A stretch of 64,000 nucleotides of DNA from positions 1,302,001-1,366,000 of the forward strand of contig NZ_CP011047.1 of the NCBI RefSeq assembly GCF_000982825.1, written 5' to 3'. The position numbers and the translations under genes are program-made. Source of the stretch: Cronobacter sakazakii. GTDB lineage: Bacteria > Pseudomonadota > Gammaproteobacteria > Enterobacterales > Enterobacteriaceae. How positions within the stretch are numbered: position 1 is the stretch's first letter; every line of letters begins with the position of its first letter. The notes under the pieces are model-generated. The model saw only the letters and a program-made list of their open reading frames with translations, ran no database searches and was not told the DNA's origin. Below are positions 1 through 7,932 of this stretch, piece by piece.

Positions 1-5
1 TTACT

Positions 6-2408
6 ATGTCACAGCCCACCTTTAATCCGACCGAATTCGAGGCTGCGCTGACCCGTCAGTGGCAGCGTTTTGGTTTACACAGCGCCAAAGAAATGACGCA
101 GCGCCAGTGGTGGCAGGCGGTCAGCGGCGCGCTCTCAGACATGCTCGTGGCGATCCCGGCGCATCAGCCGCAGGCGAAACAGCGCCACGTGAACTACATC
201 TCGATGGAATTCCTGATTGGTCGTCTGACCGGCAACAACCTGCTCAATCTCGGCTGGCACGATGAGGTGAGCCGCATTCTGGAAAGCCACAATATCCATC
301 TGGGCGATCTGCTGGAGCAGGAAACGGATCCGGCGCTTGGCAACGGTGGTCTGGGGCGTCTGGCGGCCTGCTTCCTGGATTCGATGGCGACCGTAGGACA
401 GTCCGCGACCGGTTATGGACTGAACTACCAGTACGGTCTGTTCCGCCAGTCTTTTGAAGACGGCAAGCAGATGGAAGCGCCGGACGACTGGCACCGCCGC
501 AGCTATCCGTGGTTTATCCATAACGAGGCGCTGGATGTGCAGGTCGGCATCGGCGGGAAAGTGGTCAAAGAGGGAAAAACCGCGCGCTGGGTGCCAGGGT
601 TTATCATCACCGGCGAAGCGTGGGATCTGCCGGTGGTGGGCTATCGTAACAGCGTGGCGCAGCCGCTGCGTCTGTGGCAGGCGACGCACGCCCATCCGTT
701 TGATCTGACCAAATTTAACGACGGCGATTTCCTGCGTGCCGAGCAGCAGGGCATCGACGCGGAAAAACTGACTAAAGTTCTCTACCCGAACGACAACCAT
801 CAGGCGGGTAAAAAGCTGCGCCTGATGCAGCAATATTTCCAGTGCGCCTGTTCCGTTGCCGATATTCTGCGCCGTCATCATCTGGCGGGCCGCAAGCTGG
901 CCGAGCTGCCGGATCACGAAGTCATCCAGCTCAACGACACGCACCCGACCATCGCCATCCCGGAACTGCTGCGCGTGCTGATCGACGAGCATCAGCTGAG
1001 CTGGGACGACGCCTGGGCGATCACCAGCCGCACCTTCGCCTACACCAACCACACTCTGATGCCGGAAGCGCTGGAGTGCTGGGACGAGCGCCTGATCCGC
1101 ACGCTGCTGCCGCGTCATATGCAGATAATCAAAGAGATCAACACGCGCTTTAAAAAACTGGTGACGAAAACCTGGCCGGGCGACGAGGCTGTCTGGGCGA
1201 AACTTGCCGTGGTACACAACGGCCAGGTGCGTATGGCGAACCTCTGCGTGGTGAGCGGCTTTGCGGTGAACGGCGTGGCAGCGCTGCACTCCGATCTGGT
1301 CGTCAAAGATCTGTTCCCGGAATATCACCAGCTCTGGCCGAATAAATTCCACAACGTGACCAACGGCATTACGCCGCGCCGCTGGATCAAACAGTGCAAC
1401 CCGGCGCTGGCGGCACTTATCGACAAAACGCTGAAAAAAGAGTGGGTAAACGATCTCGACGCGCTGGCTGGCCTTGAGAAATATGCCGACGACGCGGCAT
1501 TCCGCAAAGCTTACCGCACCATCAAGCAGGAAAATAAACAGCGTCTGGCGGCGTATATTCACGCCCGCACCGGCATTGAAATCAACCCGAACGCGCTGTT
1601 TGACGTGCAGATCAAACGCCTGCACGAGTACAAACGCCAGCATCTCAACCTGCTACACATCCTGGCGCTGTATAAAGAAATTCGCGAAAACCCGAACGCG
1701 AACCGCGTGCCGCGCGTCTTCCTGTTCGGCGCAAAAGCCGCGCCGGGTTACTACCTCGCGAAGAATATCATCTACGCTATCAACAAAGTCGCGCAGGCGG
1801 TGAATAACGATCCGCAGGTCGGCGATAAGCTGAAAGTGGTCTTCCTGCCGGATTACAACGTCTCGGTCGCCGAGATGATGATCCCGGCAGCGGATATCTC
1901 CGAGCAGATCTCGACTGCCGGCAAAGAGGCATCCGGTACCGGCAACATGAAGCTTGCGCTTAACGGCGCGCTTACCGTTGGCACGCTGGATGGCGCGAAC
2001 GTCGAGATTGCTGAGCAGGTGGGCGAAGAGAATATCTTTATCTTCGGCCACACGGTTGAAGAAGTGAAAGCGCTGAAAGCCAAAGGGTATGACCCGGTGA
2101 AATGGCGCAAGAAAGACAAACTGCTGGATGAAGTGCTCAAAGAGCTGGAAAAAGGCGTCTACGCAAACGGCGACAAACACGCCTTCGATCAGATGCTGCA
2201 TAGCCTCGGGAAACAGGGCGGCGACCCGTACCTGGTGATGGCGGACTTCGCGGCCTATGTTGAAGCCCAGAAGCAGGTGGATGTGCTCTACCGCGACCAG
2301 GAAGCCTGGACTCGTGCGGCAATCCTCAACACCGCGCGCTGCGGCATGTTCAGCTCTGACCGCTCCATCCGCGATTATCAGCAACGTATCTGGCAGGCAA
2401 AACGCTAA
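6..2408 (+). CDS. malP: Maltodextrin phosphorylase
   Basis: Cytoplasmic pyridoxal-phosphate enzyme that splits maltodextrins with phosphate to release glucose 1-phosphate. The 800-residue product is full length for the bacterial glycogen/maltodextrin phosphorylase family. The family's PLP-lysine region, reading EASGTGNMKLALNG, is visible near residue 640, and the NGG-rich substrate region lies near residue 110. It starts five bases into the window, so its ribosome site and the MalT-dependent promoter are outside. malQ follows after only ten bases, so the two form the malPQ operon as in E. coli. Confidence 0.98.
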   Translation: MSQPTFNPTEFEAALTRQWQRFGLHSAKEMTQRQWWQAVSGALSDMLVAIPAHQPQAKQRHVNYISMEFLIGRLTGNNLLNLGWHDEVSRILESHNIHLGDLLEQETDPALGNGGLGRLAACFLDSMATVGQSATGYGLNYQYGLFRQSFEDGKQMEAPDDWHRRSYPWFIHNEALDVQVGIGGKVVKEGKTARWVPGFIITGEAWDLPVVGYRNSVAQPLRLWQATHAHPFDLTKFNDGDFLRAEQQGIDAEKLTKVLYPNDNHQAGKKLRLMQQYFQCACSVADILRRHHLAGRKLAELPDHEVIQLNDTHPTIAIPELLRVLIDEHQLSWDDAWAITSRTFAYTNHTLMPEALECWDERLIRTLLPRHMQIIKEINTRFKKLVTKTWPGDEAVWAKLAVVHNGQVRMANLCVVSGFAVNGVAALHSDLVVKDLFPEYHQLWPNKFHNVTNGITPRRWIKQCNPALAALIDKTLKKEWVNDLDALAGLEKYADDAAFRKAYRTIKQENKQRLAAYIHARTGIEINPNALFDVQIKRLHEYKRQHLNLLHILALYKEIRENPNANRVPRVFLFGAKAAPGYYLAKNIIYAINKVAQAVNNDPQVGDKLKVVFLPDYNVSVAEMMIPAADISEQISTAGKEASGTGNMKLALNGALTVGTLDGANVEIAEQVGEENIFIFGHTVEEVKALKAKGYDPVKWRKKDKLLDEVLKELEKGVYANGDKHAFDQMLHSLGKQGGDPYLVMADFAAYVEAQKQVDVLYRDQEAWTRAAILNTARCGMFSSDRSIRDYQQRIWQAKR

Positions 2409-2418
2409 AGGAGCCGCC

Positions 2419-4527
2419 ATGGAAAGCAAACGCCTTGACTCCTCCGCCCTTGCGGCGGGGATTAGCCCTAACTACATCAATGCGCACGGCAAACCGCAGG
2501 CGATTGGCGCTGAGACCAAACGGCGTTTGCTGGAAGCGATGAACCCGGAGGCCGCGCCGAAAGCGGCCGATAAATCGCCGCTGCCGCCGGTAAAAGTGGT
2601 GGCGAAGAGCCGCCGTATGCAGTTAACGCCGCAGGGCCGCGGCGATTACCACTGGCTGCTCACCAGCGAAACCGGCGAGCAGTTTAGCGGCAACGCGCGC
2701 GGCGGCGAGGCATTGACGCTCCCGGCGAAGCTTGACGAGGGGTATCACACGCTGACGCTCACGCGTGACGACAGCCGCTGGCACTGTCGGCTTATCGTCG
2801 CGCCGAAGCGCTGCTATGAGCCGCAGGCGCTGCGTGAGGGTAAAAAACTCTGGGGCGCGTGCGTCCAGCTTTATACGCTGCGCTCGCAAAATAACTGGGG
2901 CATCGGGGATTTCGGCGATCTGCAAGCGATGCTGAATGAAGTGGGCCCACGCGGCGGCGCGTTTATCGGTTTAAACCCGATTCACGCGCTTTATCCGGCG
3001 AACCCGGAGAGCGCAAGCCCGTACAGTCCGTCTTCTCGCCGCTGGCTTAACGTCATTTACATCGACGTGAACGCGGTGGAGGATTTCAGGCGCAGCGATG
3101 AGGCGCAGACGTGGTGGAAGCTTAAGTCCACGCAGCAGGCGCTGAAAGCCGCCCGGGAGTCGCAGTGGGTCGATTACTCCACCGTGACCATGCTCAAGCT
3201 CACCGCGCTGAAAATGGCTTGGGCGCGCTTCTCCACGCGCGGCCCGGATGATGACGATGTGGTGGCGTTTCGCGATTTCGTGGCGCGCGCGGGCGAAAGC
3301 CTCTACTGGCAGGCGGCGTTCGACGCCATTCACGCCTGGCAGGCGCAGGAAGATCCGATGCGCTGGGGCTGGCCCGCCTGGCCGAAAGCGTATCAGAACA
3401 CCAGCAGCCCGGAAGTGCAGGCGTTTTGTAAAAACCGCGCTGATGAGGTCGATTTCTACCTCTGGCTGCAATGGCTCGCGTATGAGCAGTTTGCCCGCTG
3501 CTGGCAGACCAGTCAGTCGCACGGTATGCCGATCGGGCTGTATCGCGATCTGGCGGTCGGCGTGGCGGAAGGCGGCGCGGAAACCTGGTGCGACCGTGAG
3601 CTGTACTGTCTGAAAGCATCGGTTGGCGCGCCGCCGGATATTCTGGGGCCGCTCGGTCAGAACTGGGGCCTGCCGCCGATGGATCCGCACGTGATGCAGG
3701 CGCGCGCTTACGAGCCGTTTATCGAACTGCTGCGCGCCAACATGACGAATTGCGGCGCGCTGCGCATCGACCATGTGATGTCGCTGCTGCGTCTGTGGTG
3801 GATCCCCTATGGCGAAACGGCGGATAAAGGCGCTTATGTGCAGTATCCGGTCGACGATCTTCTGGCGATCCTCGCACTCGAAAGCCAGCGCCACCGCTGC
3901 ATGGTGATCGGCGAAGATCTCGGTACGGTTCCGGCGGAAATTGTCGGCAAGCTGCGCGACAGCGGCGTCTATTCGTACAAAGTGCTCTACTTTGAAAACG
4001 AAGGCGGCAGCCGCTTCCGCGCGCCGAAGCGCTGGACGTCGCAGGCGATGGCGGTCGCGACCACGCACGATCTGCCGACGCTGCGCGGCTACTGGGAAAG
4101 CGGCGATTTAACGCTTGGGAAAACGCTCGGGCTTTATCCCGACGAAGAGGTGTTAAAGGGGCTGTACGCCGATCGCGAGCGGGCCAAACAGGGTTTGCTG
4201 GAGAGCCTGCACCAGCATGGCTGCCTGCCGAAACGCGCAGGGCATCACGCCGCGCGCATGAAAATGGGCGCCACGCTGAACCGCGCGCTCCAGCGCTATA
4301 TCGCCGACAGCAACAGCGCGCTGCTCGGTCTGCAGCCGGAAGACTGGCTGGATATGGCGCAGCCGGTCAACGTGCCGGGCACCAGCGATCAGTATAAAAA
4401 CTGGCGGCGCAAGCTCACCGTCGGGCTGGAAGCGATGTTTGCTGATGACACCGTGAACCGGTTGATTAAAGATCTGGATAAACGTCGCCGCGCCGCGTCG
4501 GCGGTTAAGCCAGCAAAACGTAAGTAA
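2419..4527 (+). CDS. malQ: 4-alpha-glucanotransferase (amylomaltase)
   Basis: Transfers glucan segments between maltodextrins, making longer substrates for MalP and releasing glucose. The start chosen is the ATG right after an AAAGGAG ribosome site that overlaps the malP stop, giving 702 residues, close to the usual 694. An in-frame extension back to 2257 lies inside malP and is rejected. GH77 signature segments are visible: LRIDHVM with the nucleophile Asp near residue 448, GEDLGTVP with the acid/base Glu near 498, and THDLPTL near 548. A hairpin terminator follows directly. Confidence 0.98.
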   Translation: MESKRLDSSALAAGISPNYINAHGKPQAIGAETKRRLLEAMNPEAAPKAADKSPLPPVKVVAKSRRMQLTPQGRGDYHWLLTSETGEQFSGNARGGEALTLPAKLDEGYHTLTLTRDDSRWHCRLIVAPKRCYEPQALREGKKLWGACVQLYTLRSQNNWGIGDFGDLQAMLNEVGPRGGAFIGLNPIHALYPANPESASPYSPSSRRWLNVIYIDVNAVEDFRRSDEAQTWWKLKSTQQALKAARESQWVDYSTVTMLKLTALKMAWARFSTRGPDDDDVVAFRDFVARAGESLYWQAAFDAIHAWQAQEDPMRWGWPAWPKAYQNTSSPEVQAFCKNRADEVDFYLWLQWLAYEQFARCWQTSQSHGMPIGLYRDLAVGVAEGGAETWCDRELYCLKASVGAPPDILGPLGQNWGLPPMDPHVMQARAYEPFIELLRANMTNCGALRIDHVMSLLRLWWIPYGETADKGAYVQYPVDDLLAILALESQRHRCMVIGEDLGTVPAEIVGKLRDSGVYSYKVLYFENEGGSRFRAPKRWTSQAMAVATTHDLPTLRGYWESGDLTLGKTLGLYPDEEVLKGLYADRERAKQGLLESLHQHGCLPKRAGHHAARMKMGATLNRALQRYIADSNSALLGLQPEDWLDMAQPVNVPGTSDQYKNWRRKLTVGLEAMFADDTVNRLIKDLDKRRRAASAVKPAKRK

Positions 4528-4532
4528 TCGCT

Positions 4533-4572
4533 CGCCCCTGCGTCTTGCACATGCGCAGGGGCGACTATTTTT
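4533..4572 (+). terminator. Rho-independent terminator after malQ
   Basis: Ten-base arms CGCCCCTGCG and CGCAGGGGCG flank an 11-base loop and are followed by ACTATTTTT. It sits six bases beyond the malQ stop and upstream of the csp promoter, so it separates the two transcription units. Confidence 0.85.
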
Positions 4573-4591
4573 CACAGATGCAATAAAAAGC

Positions 4592-4620
4592 TTGCGTTGT
4601 GTGAGCCATCATGCGTTAAT
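4592..4620 (+). promoter_or_regulatory. cspA-type promoter
   Basis: A TTGCGT -35 element at 4592-4597 and a GTTAAT -10 element at 4615-4620 are 17 bases apart. From memory, E. coli cspA uses TTGCAT and CTTAAT. The transcript would start near 4627, just before the cold-box-like leader. Confidence 0.6.
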
Positions 4621-4626
4621 GCACTC

Positions 4627-4796
4627 CTCGGTTTGCGAGACAGACCCGTCGAAAAGCAGTTTAGTAAAGCAGTTCTCATTTCAAGTGTTATCCCAAGATA
4701 TCCCTTCTTTTTGAGTCTCCTCCATAAGCGCTAAGTAAATTCTGTTATGCAGGCCACGCAACGCCGTAAGGCTCAATGATTTTTTAAGGTGATAAC
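4627..4796 (+). promoter_or_regulatory. Cold-shock mRNA leader with cold box
   Basis: A roughly 170-base untranslated leader precedes the csp start. It opens with CGGTTTGCGAGACAGACC (4629-4646) and continues with AAAGCAGTTTAGTAAAGCAG. This closely follows the start of the E. coli cspA leader as I remember it. Such leaders act as RNA thermosensors that refold in the cold and expose the ribosome site; that role is inferred here from similarity. The ribosome site TAAGGTGATAAC directly precedes the ATG. Confidence 0.65.
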
Positions 4797-5009
4797 ATGT
4801 CTGACAAAATGACTGGTTTAGTAAAATGGTTTAACGCGGAAAAAGGTTTCGGCTTCATCACTCCGGACAACGGCAGCAAGGACGTTTTCGTTCACTTCTC
4901 CGCTATCCAGAACAACGGCTTCAAAACCCTGGAAGAAGGCCAGAAGGTCTCTTTCTCCGTTGAAAGCGGCGCGAAAGGCCCGGCAGCTGCGAACGTAACT
5001 GCCATCTAA
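4797..5009 (+). CDS. cspA: Cold-shock protein, CspA family
   Basis: A 70-residue single cold-shock domain, a nucleic-acid chaperone that melts mRNA structure at low temperature. Both RNP motifs are present: KGFGFITP (RNP1) and DVFVHFSAI (RNP2). The protein is close to E. coli CspA, and the long leader with cold box also points to CspA, though the locus differs: here it lies between malQ and nfuA, where E. coli carries gntT. Another Csp paralogue cannot be fully excluded. It has its own promoter and terminator. Confidence 0.9.
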   Translation: MSDKMTGLVKWFNAEKGFGFITPDNGSKDVFVHFSAIQNNGFKTLEEGQKVSFSVESGAKGPAAANVTAI

Positions 5010-5079
5010 TCGCTCGCTCTGCGCGGTTTCCGACAGCGATGACGGGTCAGCCCTGAGCAGTGAAATCGACGCAAAAAAG

Positions 5080-5103
5080 AACCCGCCTTGTGCGGGTTTT
5101 TTT
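5080..5103 (+). terminator. Terminator of the csp gene
   Basis: AACCCGC and GCGGGTT arms (5080-5086, 5092-5098) enclose a five-base loop and are followed by a run of T. It is on the strand of the csp gene. Confidence 0.85.
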
Positions 5104-5124
5104 ATTCCGAGGATACGCGAAAAA

Positions 5125-5150
5125 AAAGCCCGCTGAAAGCGGGCTTTTTT
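5125..5150 (-). terminator. Terminator of nfuA, probably bidirectional
   Basis: AAAGCCCGCT and AGCGGGCTTT arms with a three-base loop are flanked by A-runs on one side and T-runs on the other. It can therefore stop transcription from nfuA on the minus strand and back up the csp terminator on the plus strand. Confidence 0.85.
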
Positions 5151-5168
5151 AATGGCGGGCGATAGCGC

Positions 5169-5744
5169 TTAGTAGTAAGAGTGCTCGCCGCGCTGGTGTT
5201 CGGTGAGATCGCGCACGCCTTTGAGTTCCGGGAACTCGTTCAGCAGTTGCTTCTCAATACCTTCTTTCAGGGTCACGTCCACCATAGAACAGCCGTTACA
5301 GCCGCCGCCGAATTGCAAAATGGCGTAGCCTTCGTCGGTGATTTCCATCAGCGTGACACGACCGCCGTGGCCTGCCAGCTGCGGGTTAATCTGCGACTGC
5401 AGCATATACTCCACGCGCTCCATCAGCGGCGCGTCATCCGCCACTTTACGCATTTTCGCGTTAGGCGCTTTCAGCGTGAGCTGCGAGCCCAGCTGGTCGG
5501 TCACAAAATCGATTTCCGCATCTTCCAGATACGGCGCGCTCAGTTCGTCGACATACGCGGTGAGCAGGTCGAATTTCAGTGCGGTATCCGTAGCTTCCAC
5601 GGCGTCGGGCGGGCAGTAAGACACGCCGCATTCAGCATTCGGGGTGCCTGGATTAATAACGAATACGCGGATCTGCGTCCCTTCTTCCTGGCTTGCCAGT
5701 AGCTTGGCAAAGTGTGCCTGGGCGGCATCGGAAATACGGATCAT
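5169..5744 (-). CDS. nfuA: Fe-S biogenesis protein NfuA
   Basis: Carries a [4Fe-4S] cluster and passes it to apoproteins, helping under oxidative stress and iron starvation. The 191 residues hold an N-terminal degenerate A-type scaffold domain and a C-terminal Nfu domain with the cluster motif CNGC at residues 149-152. This equals the usual length. gntX lies upstream on the same strand after 58 bases. Confidence 0.98.
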   Translation of the reverse strand: MIRISDAAQAHFAKLLASQEEGTQIRVFVINPGTPNAECGVSYCPPDAVEATDTALKFDLLTAYVDELSAPYLEDAEIDFVTDQLGSQLTLKAPNAKMRKVADDAPLMERVEYMLQSQINPQLAGHGGRVTLMEITDEGYAILQFGGGCNGCSMVDVTLKEGIEKQLLNEFPELKGVRDLTEHQRGEHSYY

Positions 5745-5802
5745 AGCAATGGCCTAATAGTTGACTATTTTAGTTGGTTATAATACGCCCATCATCGAGG
5801 CT

Positions 5803-6480
5803 CTACAAGGTTCGACACAGGCACCATACCTGGACAGTCGCCGCGCCGTTGCGCTTAAGCAGGCGCGCGATTTGGGCAACAGTACTCCCTGTTGTGACGA
5901 CATCATCCACAATAACGATATGGAGACCCGCCACCGGTAATTCAACCCGGAAGGCGTTTTTCAGGTTGCTGCGCCGCTGGCGGGCGCTGAGCTGCCGTTG
6001 GGGCGGAGCCGCTTTGATTCGCGCTACCGCGTCCGGCGCGTAGCGTATCCCAAGCCAGCGTGACAGCGCCCTGGCGATAAGTGCGCTTTGGTTAAAACCA
6101 CGCCGCCAGGCGCGTGTGCGGTGCAGTGGCACGCTGATGATAAGATCCGCTTTGGGAAGGGTGTCTGCGCGTTTCGCCGCCAGGATTTTTAACAGCAACA
6201 AACGGGCGAGTGCCGGCGCAAGCGCGGTACATCCCTGAAATTTCAACTGATGCACCAGCCCGCTTACCGGCGGCGCGTAATCGCTCGCGGCGAGCAGCCG
6301 TTGCCAGACGGGGGGCTTTTGCAGGCAGCGGCCGCATGGTTGCGTCTCAAGCGCGGCAGGCATGCCGCACTGTGGGCACACCGCCACCTGCCGCCGCCGC
6401 TGGCAGCGCGAACAAATTCCCCATCCCGGCACGCGCAGCGGCATCCGGCATAGCCAACACATCCCCGGTATTGTTAGCAT
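5803..6480 (-). CDS. gntX: ComF/GntX family phosphoribosyltransferase-like protein
   Basis: ComF-type protein of 225 residues. The N-terminal zinc-finger-like part has paired cysteines (CWLC, CSRC, CPQC, CGRC). The C-terminal phosphoribosyltransferase fold has the PRPP-loop-like segment VIVDDVVTTGST. The start at 6480 is chosen because GGAGGTCGTC lies right before it and because it matches E. coli GntX (MLT..PG.CWLC); a start seven codons upstream is possible but less likely. ComF homologues serve DNA uptake in naturally competent bacteria; the role in enteric bacteria is unsettled. Divergent from bioH. Confidence 0.93.
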   Translation of the reverse strand: MLTIPGMCWLCRMPLRVPGWGICSRCQRRRQVAVCPQCGMPAALETQPCGRCLQKPPVWQRLLAASDYAPPVSGLVHQLKFQGCTALAPALARLLLLKILAAKRADTLPKADLIISVPLHRTRAWRRGFNQSALIARALSRWLGIRYAPDAVARIKAAPPQRQLSARQRRSNLKNAFRVELPVAGLHIVIVDDVVTTGSTVAQIARLLKRNGAATVQVWCLCRTL

Positions 6481-6519
6481 GACGACCTCCTTGTACATCA
6501 ATCATGAGAAGAGTAACGG

Positions 6520-7299
6520 ATGAACGACATCTGGTGGCAGACCACGGGCGAAGGAAATTGTCATCTTGTGCTGCTGCACGGGTGGGGGCTGAATGCCGAA
6601 GTGTGGCGTTGCATTTCGCAGGAATTAAGCTCGCACTTTACGCTGCACCTGGTGGATCTGCCGGGTTACGGGCGCAGCCAGGGCTATGGCGCGCTGACGC
6701 TTGACGAGATGGCGCGTCTGGTGGCGAGCCGCGCGCCCGAACGCGCCATCTGGCTCGGCTGGAGCCTCGGCGGGCTGGTGGCAAGCCAGGTCGCGCTCAG
6801 TGAACCGTCGCGCGTTGACGCGCTGGTGACGGTCGCTTCATCGCCCTGTTTTCAGGCGGGTGCCGACTGGCCCGGCATCAAGCCGGAAGTTTTAAGCGGT
6901 TTTCAGCGTCAGCTGAGCGAGGATTTTCAGCGTACGGTCGAGCGTTTTCTCGCGCTGCAAACGCTCGGCACCGAGACGGCGCGCCAGGACGCGCGCGTGC
7001 TGAAATCCATCGTGCTGGCGCAGCCGATGCCTGGTGCTGACGTATTAAACGGCGGGCTGGAGATCCTGAAAACCGTCGATCTGCGCGAGGCGCTTACCGC
7101 CTGGCAGGGGCCGTTTTTACGCCTCTACGGCCGTCTCGACGGGTTGGTGCCGCGCAAGGTCGCTGCGCTGCTTGATGCACGTTTTCCTGACAGCGAATCG
7201 CAGGTATTTGAGAAAGCGGCTCATGCGCCGTTCATCTCTCACCCGCGCGAATTCTGCGATGCGCTGCTGGCGCTGAAGGCTCGCCTGGCAAACCGGTAA
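6520..7299 (+). CDS. bioH: Pimeloyl-[ACP] methyl ester esterase BioH
   Basis: Removes the methyl group from pimeloyl-ACP methyl ester, freeing the chain for biotin synthesis. The 259-residue alpha/beta hydrolase shows the nucleophile elbow GWSLGG with Ser82, an Asp in LYGRLDGLV and a His in KAAHAPF. It is divergent from gntX with only 39 bases between the two starts, so the promoters must overlap. Confidence 0.97.
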   Translation: MNDIWWQTTGEGNCHLVLLHGWGLNAEVWRCISQELSSHFTLHLVDLPGYGRSQGYGALTLDEMARLVASRAPERAIWLGWSLGGLVASQVALSEPSRVDALVTVASSPCFQAGADWPGIKPEVLSGFQRQLSEDFQRTVERFLALQTLGTETARQDARVLKSIVLAQPMPGADVLNGGLEILKTVDLREALTAWQGPFLRLYGRLDGLVPRKVAALLDARFPDSESQVFEKAAHAPFISHPREFCDALLALKARLANR

Positions 7300-7380
7300 A
7301 AGCGCGCCATACTTTAGATGTCATTGTTATCGGGCGTTTTTATCCCGCCCTTCACATCATCTGAGCAGGGAGTCATTCAT

Positions 7381-7650
7381 ATGAAATTACGCACCGGTAT
7401 GCTGTTGTCTGTGGTTGTGGGGTCGCTCTCTTTTGGCGCGATGGCGGCACAGGAGCTGCAAAAAGATAAAGTCAAAGAGATGAATCTCACCAAAATCGGC
7501 ACTATCGTCTCTGACAAAGGCACCGCGCCGATGGATGCGAAAGCCGAACTGGTTAAGAAAGCCGATGAAATGGGTGGCAAATATTATGTCATCACCAGCG
7601 GCGAGAAAACCGGCAAAGACATTCACGCCACGGCGGATGTGTATAAATAA
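7381..7650 (+). CDS. Small exported DUF1471 (YhcN/BhsA-like) protein
   Basis: An 89-residue protein with a signal peptide (MKLRTGMLLSVVVGSLSFG, cut probably after AMA) and one DUF1471 domain, as in periplasmic BhsA, McbA and YhcN, which respond to stress and affect biofilms. The domain shows the usual NLTKIGTIV opening and the KYYVITS strand. The start at 7381 is chosen because the signal peptide begins there; a start 21 codons earlier would add a non-signal segment. Which paralogue it is cannot be told from sequence alone. E. coli has no such gene next to bioH. Confidence 0.8.
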   Translation: MKLRTGMLLSVVVGSLSFGAMAAQELQKDKVKEMNLTKIGTIVSDKGTAPMDAKAELVKKADEMGGKYYVITSGEKTGKDIHATADVYK

Positions 7651-7665
7651 CGCGTTTATCAATAA

Positions 7666-7694
7666 AAAGGGCGGGCATCAGGCCCGCCCTGTCT
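7666..7694 (-). terminator. Terminator after feoC
   Basis: GGGCGGGC (7669-7676) pairs with GCCCGCCC (7682-7689). On the minus strand the hairpin is followed by TTTTT, so it ends the feo operon. It may also slow plus-strand readthrough from the DUF1471 gene. Confidence 0.75.
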
Positions 7695-7695
7695 G

Positions 7696-7932
7696 TTAGC
7701 GCAATTGCCACACCTCTTTACGGCACGCCTTGCCTTCCGGGCAGTGGCGACAGCTACCGCTCAGGCAGCCCGACAGCCACTCCTCCTGACGTTCCGCTTT
7801 TCCCATCGCTTCCAGGCGACTGAGCATCGCGTTGACCAGCGGCAGCGGCGTCGCGAGCTGTTCACTGATACGCTGCGCGTCCATTCTGCCCGAGAGCGCC
7901 AGCAGATCGCGCACTTCGATTAGCGTTGCCAT
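7696..7932 (-). CDS. feoC: Ferrous iron transport regulator FeoC
   Basis: A 78-residue winged-helix protein with the C-terminal cysteine cluster CLSGSCRHCPEGKAC, which binds an Fe-S cluster in homologues. FeoC binds the FeoB N-terminus and protects FeoB from proteolysis in Salmonella. The start chosen overlaps the feoB stop as TGATG, matching the E. coli protein start (MASLIQVR). The last gene of feoABC. Confidence 0.95.
   Translation of the reverse strand: MATLIEVRDLLALSGRMDAQRISEQLATPLPLVNAMLSRLEAMGKAERQEEWLSGCLSGSCRHCPEGKACRKEVWQLR

Noticed and set aside
135..1643. Long minus-strand open frame inside malP (502 residues)
   Set aside because: It is an antisense shadow of a high-GC gene. 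The plus-strand product is an unmistakable full-length phosphorylase, and the antisense product has no recognisable domain.
5803..6501. Longer gntX start at 6501
   Set aside because: The ATG at 6480 has a GGAGG ribosome site and matches the E. coli start; the longer form would read through that site.
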